The notes under the pieces were generated by a model. It ran no database searches. It saw only the letters and a list, made by a program, of their open reading frames with translations, and had not been told where the DNA came from. A program made the translations under genes and the position numbers. DNA of 13,106 nt from an uncultured Prevotellaceae bacterium. Its GTDB lineage: Bacteria > Bacteroidota > Bacteroidia > Bacteroidales > Bacteroidaceae. This document shows, one piece after another, positions 7,592 to 13,106 of this stretch. The DNA lies in contig CALZOH010000076.1 of the NCBI GenBank assembly GCA_945827465.1, positions 1 to 13,106 of the forward strand, given 5' to 3'. Numbering within the stretch: the first letter of the stretch is position 1; the number at the start of each line of letters is the position of its first letter.

Positions 7592-8327
7592 TGACAGCGC
7601 TTTCAGCGAAGGTTACAACATATATGCCCGGTGTTTTCTGTCCGTCTTTGCTGACGGAGCGTCCTTGGCTGTCTACGATGGTGTATTCTTCGTCACTCTT
7701 AACAATGATATGACGATCTTTGACGTACACATGGGCTTGAGGGGCATTCATTCGGATGTCTTGAACTGATACCGGGTTTCCTGCAGGGTCGGTAATCATC
7801 CATGCCCAAGGAGAATCAACCATGTTGTATGAGCTGAAGCGAGCAGGTGCTTGCGCCGAATCGGCTACGCCGAGATAACAATCATGGCCATTCTTGTCTA
7901 CATATTTAATGGCAATTTGTTTTCCTTCGAGGGGCACGAATTCAAACGGATAAGCTGCTGATTTGGATGCTGCATTGTTAGGATGCAGATAGTTGAAAAT
8001 CCAAGTACCGTCCGAGTCGATGTAACGCATGGACTTCTTGTTACGGATGTAATAGGTTTCTGCGTCGCTGCCTGCCGTGAAAGTCCATTCCTGAAATTCA
8101 TTCTCGTTGTCAAGGTCAGTAATCAAGAATTTATAGGGACTGGTCTGGCTGTTCCGATTATTATCTTCAATACATTTATGGGTGTAACTGCTACTGGCAC
8201 TCTTGATTTTGTAGTAGATTTTTTCTCCTTCGCTATCCTTTTCAGGATAATTTTGTGCTTGCAGCGAGTTACAGACTCCCAGTGTGATGATGAGTAGACA
8301 ATAACGATAGATACGATTCATAATCAT
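7575..8327 (-). CDS. Small secreted protein with trefoil/ricin-like region and C-terminal beta domain
   Basis: This 250-residue product is not assigned to a named family with certainty. A signal peptide (about 1-25, ending SLQAQ before NYPEK) directs export; ATG 8321 two codons in is an equally good start. Residues 35-180 resemble a beta-trefoil carbohydrate-binding region, with short repeated aromatic stretches, a QxW-like element FQEWTF at 78-83, and WAWMI at 174-178. Residues about 190-250 form a compact beta module ending GIYVVTFAESAVKVVVK. It resembles the C-terminal modules of many Bacteroidetes secreted proteins, some of which act as type IX secretion signals, but it lacks a clear YPNP start. 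It is the last of three minus-strand genes, 54 bp after the phosphoesterase, with no TAnnTTTG element in the gap. A role in glycan binding is an inference. Confidence 0.75.
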   Translation of the reverse strand: MIMNRIYRYCLLIITLGVCNSLQAQNYPEKDSEGEKIYYKIKSASSSYTHKCIEDNNRNSQTSPYKFLITDLDNENEFQEWTFTAGSDAETYYIRNKKSMRYIDSDGTWIFNYLHPNNAASKSAAYPFEFVPLEGKQIAIKYVDKNGHDCYLGVADSAQAPARFSSYNMVDSPWAWMITDPAGNPVSVQDIRMNAPQAHVYVKDRHIIVKSDEEYTIVDSQGRSVSKDGQKTPGIYVVTFAESAVKVVVK

Positions 8328-8381
8328 GATGTGTATGTTGACAAGTTCTTAAGATCAAGTGTGGTGTGGTGTATTAATTTT

Positions 8382-9482
8382 TCAGTCTATTACCATCTCA
8401 AATTGGCAACATGGTTCCGTGCGATGGGCCAAGTGACGTGTCACGGGCGAGATGCCAAAGAGGGGTGAATAGGTTTTGGCTTTGATGGTCTTGCCATCGG
8501 GCATAAATTCAAGCAGTCGAAGCCATCCGTCACCGCCGTTGCCTTCCCATCCTCCGCCTAAGCATTGAATGTTGAACATCATCTGGTGGACGCTGCGTCC
8601 TGCCTGATTCTTATCGCAGCGGTAGGCCGTATTGTTCTCGAAGTCTTCCTTGCTACCGGCTTCCTTGGCCGGTTCGCCGGTGTGTCCGCATACGGCCAAC
8701 ACAATGTTGGGGGCTTGCGATAGCAGTTTGTCCCAAATGCCTTTTCCGTAGTTGCGAGGTGTGATTTTATAAGATTCGTTGTCGGTGTACCCGGCGGTTC
8801 GATTTTCTAATAATGAATGGGTGAGGTAGATGACTTTGTGTTGGCGATACTTTTCGCTTTTGCACAAGTTGAGTGCCCATGCGAGAGCTTCGTCGCGTGG
8901 TGCCCATTCAGACGAGATGACCAAGATTTTTCCCCAATGCTCCTCGTTGAACTCCCAGGCTGCATTCTCAAGAGTCTGCTGTCCTCTGCGGTTGGGGAAG
9001 GCGGCTACCAAGTGTTCTGCGTTAAGTGAATTGCGCTCGGCTGTGATGTATTCGCCAAAATGGGTAAAGTCTTCGTCGCCGCGTACGTAGCCATATTCAT
9101 GGTTGCCGGCTGCGGACATATAGACCACTTTATTGTCCAGTCGTTTCAAGCAGTGCGAAGCCCATTCCCATTGTTGTTTGCTGGTTTGGTTGAGCATGGT
9201 GGGGCGAGGCACCGAGTTCTCGTTTTGTTCCACCAAGTCGCCCGTGAAGAGTACGGCACGAATATGGAGTGTCTTTACGTTGTCGGCAATCCAGACGGTC
9301 GACAATTCAAAGAGTGGTTGATTGATGTCGTATTTGTTGTATCCTTGCGGGTCACCGAATACGACGAAGGTAAACGATTTCGGGTTGTCGAGTTTCTGTG
9401 GGTCGGCCCTGTGTTGTGCCATAGCCGAAGCGATGCCGGTCAGAAGGCACAGTGATAAAGAAAGAATTCGTAGAATGGCCAT
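8382..9482 (-). CDS. Secreted calcineurin-like metallophosphoesterase
   Basis: A probable extracytoplasmic phosphoesterase of 366 residues. The signal peptide is about residues 1-23 (MAILRILSLSLCLLTGIASAMAQ). The dimetal-site motifs occur in order: GDPQG with Asp44 at about 43-47, GDLV with Asp82, GNHEYG with Asn127-His128, THS with His222, and GHTG with His267. The first motif is DxQ rather than the classical DxH, a substitution known in some secreted phosphoesterases. The C-terminal region with GGDGWLRLLEF (316-326) and TYSPL is typical of Bacteroidetes members. I set the start at ATG 9482, because the further 17 residues at the longer start lie before a normal signal peptide and inside the upstream gene. 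The gap to the GH127 gene is 25 bp, so they are probably one transcript. The substrate is unknown. Confidence 0.88.
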   Translation of the reverse strand: MAILRILSLSLCLLTGIASAMAQHRADPQKLDNPKSFTFVVFGDPQGYNKYDINQPLFELSTVWIADNVKTLHIRAVLFTGDLVEQNENSVPRPTMLNQTSKQQWEWASHCLKRLDNKVVYMSAAGNHEYGYVRGDEDFTHFGEYITAERNSLNAEHLVAAFPNRRGQQTLENAAWEFNEEHWGKILVISSEWAPRDEALAWALNLCKSEKYRQHKVIYLTHSLLENRTAGYTDNESYKITPRNYGKGIWDKLLSQAPNIVLAVCGHTGEPAKEAGSKEDFENNTAYRCDKNQAGRSVHQMMFNIQCLGGGWEGNGGDGWLRLLEFMPDGKTIKAKTYSPLFGISPVTRHLAHRTEPCCQFEMVID

Positions 9483-9507
9483 ATGAATTAAGTATGAGTA
9501 GGGTGAA

Positions 9508-11373
9508 TTAGGGTTTCGGTTCCAATTGTACATTGAGGGTTGGGTTCAGCCAAACCTTGTAGCGCTCTTTTCGAGTCCATTGATTGCCGGCTGATGCAAA
9601 GTCGCAGAAGTGTATATCTATTGGTTTGTAGATTTCGGTATCAGTGCCCGCCATGGCTGTTATCTTGAAAGCCATCCACATACCTGTAGGAGCTGTGATG
9701 GGGGTTAGTTCTACATAACCGTCTTTCTGTGGAATCACGCAGCATTCGTCAATCCATCCGTCCTTAAAGCGGGTGTCGCGTGCCAAGGTAATCGGCCCGC
9801 GTGTGAGGGCTTGCATGTGGTTCAGGTGGTGAATGCGAGTGCGCAGATCTAATTTCAGCGTTACCTTATCGCCGTTTTTCCATGTGCGGTTCAGACGGCA
9901 GTAACTGCCTGAATGTACTCCGCTTATTTTTTCTCCGTTTACGGCCACTTCGTTGGCCTCGCTCCAGGCCGGAATACGCAGTGAGAGCATGAAGGTGGCT
10001 TCTTTTTCAGTGTTGACAGTGATTTCTATGCGGTCGGATACCGGATAGTCGGTTACCATCTGAAGATGGACGGTTTGTTTGTCCAGTTGTATTTGTGCTT
10101 CCGAAGGTGCATAGAAGTTGACATCGATGCTGTCTACACCGCGAGTCATGTATGCAAAACGTGGAATCATGGCAAAGGCGCGTGGGCCGTTGGCGTTGCA
10201 GCAGTTAATGTTGAGTCCGCACTGGCGTTCACCTTCTACACGAAAACCTTCAAGCGGCGTGTATTTGGCAATTTGGCTGCCGTCGGCTTTCATGGAAGCC
10301 ATCAGAGCATTGTAAATGGTGGTTTCAATATTGTCGGCGTATATCGGGTCGTTGGTAATCTGGAGCAGACGTTCATTGAGTTGCATCCAGGTGAAGGTGA
10401 CACACGTTTCCATACTATGGTAAGCAGGGCGTGTTTGACGCTCTTTGCCTCCGTACCAGCATTCATTGGCTGCGCCCGAGCCACAAATATTGATTTCTTC
10501 GTCCATGATGTGGCGGGTGACGGTTTTCACAATCTCCAAATAGCGTTCATCTTTCACTACTTTGTACAGCTCTAACAGGCCCACGTAACACGACATCATT
10601 TCGTAGGCTTTTTGTCCGTTCTTGGCGCTCCACCATTCTTTTTCGTTCTGAATGGGGAAACGGTTCCATACCGGAACGTCGGCCTTGGCCAGCAATTGTG
10701 GTCCACCCTCTTGCTCGCAGTCTGACACAATGAATTGGGCAAACTCCAGATAACGCGGTTCTAAAGTAGCTTTGTAGAGTAGCATCACGGGTTCCAATAT
10801 CGAGGCGGGCGGCATGCCTTTGTAATAACCGCATTCGTAGATATGGTGTTTACCCGGTCCTACTTGGCTCATGGTATAGTCAATCAGTTTCTTGGCAGCA
10901 TCCAGTGAACTCTTGTCGCCGCTGAGTTGATACCATTTCAGCAGTCCCAGGGTCGTATATTTCCGACCCCAGACGTCCCATCCCTTCAGCTGGTGTTGCT
11001 CGTCGTAGTTCCCGATGTATCCGTTGGATAATTGGGCGACTTTCATTCCTTCGGCTGACGTCTTGATCATATCAAGTAAATGAGCATCGTGGTTATACCG
11101 ATAACTGCTCATAGCTCCTTGCACCCATTTTCCCCAAAATTCGGAGCCCCACATTTCGCGTACCTCGTCTTGCTTGAGGAAGGGACTGACAATTTCGTTG
11201 ACATTTTGTGTTTTTACGCGATATTTGATGCAGTCGTCAATGCGTTGTCCAATATATCCGGTGAGCGATACGCTCTGCACTTGGGCCGTTGCGGGAGCTT
11301 TCTTTTTGCCCAATGCCGGCAGCAAGCAGATGGCATAGCATATGGCCAACATGATGGGAAAGGAACGTTTCAT
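9508..11373 (-). CDS. GH127-like (DUF1680) glycoside hydrolase, secreted
   Basis: A likely beta-L-arabinofuranosidase-family enzyme (GH127 / DUF1680) acting outside the cytoplasm. The 621-residue product starts with MKRSFPIMLAICYAICLLPALG, a signal peptide or membrane anchor. The (alpha/alpha)6-barrel part contains the GH127 site: NEC with Glu304 as proposed acid/base, METC with Glu322 and Cys324, and NINCC with Cys391-Cys392. These correspond by pattern to the Glu338/Cys340/Cys417/Cys418 zinc site of Bifidobacterium HypBA1, one of the CC pair being the nucleophile. A beta-sandwich follows (about 410-621) with the ALTRGPITLARD segment typical of DUF1680. ATG 11373 was chosen over an in-frame ATG at 11532 because the promoter element at 11414-11421 lies between them and the longer N-terminus has no family resemblance. 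Whether the substrate is L-arabinofuranose or another sugar cannot be told. Confidence 0.88.
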   Translation of the reverse strand: MKRSFPIMLAICYAICLLPALGKKKAPATAQVQSVSLTGYIGQRIDDCIKYRVKTQNVNEIVSPFLKQDEVREMWGSEFWGKWVQGAMSSYRYNHDAHLLDMIKTSAEGMKVAQLSNGYIGNYDEQHQLKGWDVWGRKYTTLGLLKWYQLSGDKSSLDAAKKLIDYTMSQVGPGKHHIYECGYYKGMPPASILEPVMLLYKATLEPRYLEFAQFIVSDCEQEGGPQLLAKADVPVWNRFPIQNEKEWWSAKNGQKAYEMMSCYVGLLELYKVVKDERYLEIVKTVTRHIMDEEINICGSGAANECWYGGKERQTRPAYHSMETCVTFTWMQLNERLLQITNDPIYADNIETTIYNALMASMKADGSQIAKYTPLEGFRVEGERQCGLNINCCNANGPRAFAMIPRFAYMTRGVDSIDVNFYAPSEAQIQLDKQTVHLQMVTDYPVSDRIEITVNTEKEATFMLSLRIPAWSEANEVAVNGEKISGVHSGSYCRLNRTWKNGDKVTLKLDLRTRIHHLNHMQALTRGPITLARDTRFKDGWIDECCVIPQKDGYVELTPITAPTGMWMAFKITAMAGTDTEIYKPIDIHFCDFASAGNQWTRKERYKVWLNPTLNVQLEPKP

Positions 11374-11413
11374 AATAAATAATGTAATAGTGATTCTTTT
11401 AATTTGATGGTGA

Positions 11414-11421
11414 CAAAGGTA
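11414..11421 (-). promoter_or_regulatory. Predicted -7 promoter element of the GH127 operon
   Basis: Read on the minus strand, TACCTTTG matches TAnnTTTG exactly. It lies about 41 bases before the ATG at 11373, giving a leader of about 30-35 nt. No good TTTG box is found 19-21 bp further upstream, so the call rests on the -7 motif and its position. Confidence 0.5.
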
Positions 11422-11467
11422 CAAAAAGAAATGGTTACTCATTATAAATGGTGTTGATTTATCCACC

Positions 11468-11492
11468 TCAATGGCTAAGAAACATCCATTGA
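11468..11492. promoter_or_regulatory. Candidate operator dyad upstream of GH127 promoter
   Basis: TCAATGG (11468-11474) and CCATTGA (11486-11492) form a perfect 7-bp inverted repeat with an 11-bp spacer. It sits about 47-71 bp upstream of the minus-strand -7 element, a usual place for an activator site. A dyad this short can arise by chance. Confidence 0.2.
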
Positions 11493-11593
11493 ATTTCTGA
11501 ATATCTTTTCCTGTCATGGAACGAATCACCATGAAATAGGCTGGTCTGGAATGAAGATGTTGACTGTTTGTGGGGCAAATCTTGTGAAAATCG

Positions 11594-11627
11594 CTAACTT
11601 TGCAATGCTTGAAAAGACATAAGTTAG
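11594..11627. promoter_or_regulatory. Candidate operator dyad over the plus-strand promoter
   Basis: CTAACTT (11594-11600) and AAGTTAG (11621-11627) are perfect inverted arms 20 bp apart. The left arm is part of the predicted -7 element and the right arm lies just past the expected transcription start, so a dimeric regulator bound here could occlude the promoter. No regulator gene is in the window. Confidence 0.25.
11595..11602 (+). promoter_or_regulatory. Predicted -7 promoter element of the transglutaminase lipoprotein gene
   Basis: TAACTTTG matches TAnnTTTG exactly. A TTTG at 11567-11570 could act as the -33 box, though the 24-bp gap is longer than the usual 19-21. Transcription would start near 11609, leaving a long leader of about 138 nt. 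Confidence 0.5.
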
Positions 11628-11746
11628 AGAAACCCCTCTCGGCAGTATTTTAAGTCTGAATGGTCGCGAACCTCTTGGAAGATGTCAACTTCTACCCTAT
11701 CAGTTTTCAATCGCATTAACAAATACAATCATAAAATAAAATCAGT

Positions 11747-13106
11747 ATGAAAAAGGTAGTTACCTTCGTATCCCTTTTAGTTGTTTTACTATTGGGAGCT
11801 ACATCTTGTAGTGAGCGTCACTTGATTAGTGACGAAGAATTCCGTCAGCAGATGGAGCAGGATTTGGAGAAAAAGATGAAAGACTTTTCTCAGGGCGATC
11901 TTTTTGCGGTACTTCAGCGTGCCGATTTGTCCCTTGAAGAGAAGGAAGCTCTGCAGTTTCTCTATGCCTATATGCCTTTGTCGGATCTGACCGATTATGA
12001 GGGGTCGTTCCATTTGATGAATGTGCAGGCCTCTCTGCGTGCTCGTGAGGAGATGCCATGGGGAAAACAAGTGCCTGAACTCTTTTTTCGTCACTTTGTA
12101 CTTCCGGAGCGCACCAACCGTGAAGCGCTTGACAGTTCACGAGTGGTTTTCTATGAAGAGCTGAAAGACCGAGTGAAGCATCTCTCCATGGCCGATGCCA
12201 TTCTGGAGGTGAACCATTGGTGTCATGAGAAGGTCATCTATACACCTTCCGACTCACGAACCAGTTCGCCTTTGGCCACTGTGCGCACGGCTTACGGTCG
12301 CTGCGGTGAAGAGTCGGTGTTGTTGGTGGCAGCCCTTCGCTCTGTAGGCATTCCGGCTCGTCAGGTTTATACTCCCCGTTGGGCACATACTGATGATAAC
12401 CATGCTTGGGTGGAAGCCTGGGCAGGCGACGGATGGCACTTCCTGGGTGCGTGCGAACCGGAACCGGTACTTGACTTGGGTTGGTTTAACGCTCCTGCAG
12501 CGCGAGGCATGTTGATGCACGCCAAGGTATTCGGTCGTTATGCCGGAACCGAGGAGGTCATGCTCCGTACATCTACTTATACAGAAATCAATGTTACCGA
12601 TCATTATGCGCCCACTGCCTCGGTGGATGTCGATGTGGTGGACGCCGACGGTAGCAAAGCCGGCGATGCCAAGGTAGAGTTCAAACTCTATAACTATGCC
12701 GAGTTCTACACCGTAGCCACCAAGAAAGCTGATGCTGAAGGACATTGTGGTCTGACGGCCGGTAAAGGCGACATGTTGGTATGGGCATCCAAAGAAGGTC
12801 GTTATGGATATGCCAAGGTGAGCTTCGGAAAAGATACAAAGGTCAAGGTGACGTTGTCGAATACTCCCGAAACGGCCTTGCTCGAAGAATGGGATATGGT
12901 GCCACCCGTTGAGCAGGTTACCTTGCCCGAAGTGACCGAAGAACAGCGTGCTGAGAATAATCGTCGTATGGCTTATGAAGATTCATTGCGTACGGCTTAT
13001 ACTTCAACTTTCTTTACTGCTGAGAAGGCTCAGGAGTTTGCTCGCCAGTTTGGTGTTGAAGAAGAGCGTGTAGCCCGTATGTTGGTGGCTTCGCGAGGCA
13101 ATCATG
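11747..13106 (+). CDS. Transglutaminase-like lipoprotein, 3' end beyond window
   Basis: A surface or periplasmic lipoprotein; 453 codons are visible and the frame is still open at the right edge. The signal peptide MKKVVTFVSLLVVLLLGATSC has its lipobox cysteine at residue 21. After a helical N-terminal region, a transglutaminase-core (papain-like) domain spans about 140-245, with GRCGEES (Cys186), then NHAWVEAW (His219), then GWHFLGACEPEP. At the usual third catalytic position, where related proteins have Asp (as in CDACE), this one has Gly234 before Ala-Cys-Glu, so Glu237 or another residue may substitute. A beta-sandwich, carboxypeptidase-regulatory-like segment follows (about 278-385), then a charged, helix-rich stretch. 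It could be a protease, a crosslinking enzyme or a peptidoglycan/peptide hydrolase; no substrate can be named. It is divergently transcribed from the GH127 operon after a long leader. Confidence 0.85.
   Translation, partial: MKKVVTFVSLLVVLLLGATSCSERHLISDEEFRQQMEQDLEKKMKDFSQGDLFAVLQRADLSLEEKEALQFLYAYMPLSDLTDYEGSFHLMNVQASLRAREEMPWGKQVPELFFRHFVLPERTNREALDSSRVVFYEELKDRVKHLSMADAILEVNHWCHEKVIYTPSDSRTSSPLATVRTAYGRCGEESVLLVAALRSVGIPARQVYTPRWAHTDDNHAWVEAWAGDGWHFLGACEPEPVLDLGWFNAPAARGMLMHAKVFGRYAGTEEVMLRTSTYTEINVTDHYAPTASVDVDVVDADGSKAGDAKVEFKLYNYAEFYTVATKKADAEGHCGLTAGKGDMLVWASKEGRYGYAKVSFGKDTKVKVTLSNTPETALLEEWDMVPPVEQVTLPEVTEEQRAENNRRMAYEDSLRTAYTSTFFTAEKAQEFARQFGVEEERVARMLVASRGNH

Larger units (their letters stand above)
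11374..11746. other. Divergent intergenic region with two promoters
   Basis: This 373-bp gap separates the minus-strand GH127 operon from the plus-strand transglutaminase lipoprotein gene. It holds a TAnnTTTG element for each direction (11414-11421 minus and 11595-11602 plus), a 7-bp dyad upstream of the first (11468-11492), and a 7-bp dyad overlapping the second (11594-11627). About 138 nt from the predicted plus-strand start to the ATG at 11747 would be untranslated; no riboswitch or small RNA family was recognised in it. Confidence 0.6.

Noticed and set aside
10066..10575. 169-codon plus-strand frame opposite the GH127-like gene
   Set aside because: It covers the strand opposite the conserved active-site region of the hydrolase and shows no domain.
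11374..11532. 53-residue N-terminal extension of the GH127-like protein
   Set aside because: A perfect TAnnTTTG element at 11414-11421 lies inside it, and MKRSFPIMLAICYAICLLPALG at 11373 is a normal signal peptide start.
12254..12745. 163-codon minus-strand frame inside the transglutaminase lipoprotein
   Set aside because: It is a shadow of the frame that encodes the Cys/His motifs and beta-sandwich; no independent evidence.

Overview
The window looks like chromosome from a member of Bacteroidales (Bacteroides/Prevotella group). The arginine decarboxylase closely matches the Bacteroides-type SpeA N-terminus, and TopA has the short C-terminal GxFGP repeats of this phylum instead of zinc fingers. 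Three perfect TAnnTTTG (-7) promoter elements lie upstream of genes, starts generally lack Shine-Dalgarno sequences, and most of the remaining proteins are secreted or outer-membrane proteins of Bacteroidetes type. No phage, transposase, CRISPR array or RNA gene was recognised. The assignment rests on recalled protein similarity, not on a search.

Layout. Positions 1-762 are gene-free. They hold a short pair of inverted GC-rich arms (18-153, MITE-like) and then a striking array of about eleven degenerate 42-44 bp tandem units (200-674), each carrying two small palindromes. The array ends about 50 bp before the topA promoter. A tightly packed plus-strand operon follows: topA (DNA topoisomerase I), aroK (shikimate kinase), speA (arginine decarboxylase, PLP-dependent) and a secreted helix-hairpin-helix protein with a probable outer-membrane barrel. 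The genes are spaced +1, -20 and -23 bp, so translational coupling is likely. This operon converges on a minus-strand operon, with a weak stem-loop between them.

The minus-strand operon is read from 11373 down to 7575. It encodes a secreted GH127-like (DUF1680) glycoside hydrolase with the complete Cys/Glu zinc site, a secreted calcineurin-like phosphoesterase, and a small secreted protein with a trefoil/ricin-like part and a C-terminal beta domain. All three carry export signals, which suggests a small extracytoplasmic glycan or phospho-glycan processing cassette. No SusC/SusD pair is in view.

A divergent 373-bp intergenic region holds both promoters and two short dyads. It leads to a plus-strand lipoprotein gene with a transglutaminase-like domain that runs off the right edge.

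The strongest candidates for something undescribed are the dyad-bearing tandem array upstream of topA, the HHH module joined to an outer-membrane-type protein at the end of a housekeeping operon, and the GH127/phosphoesterase/trefoil cassette. I found no clear evidence for a wholly new defence or mobile system.
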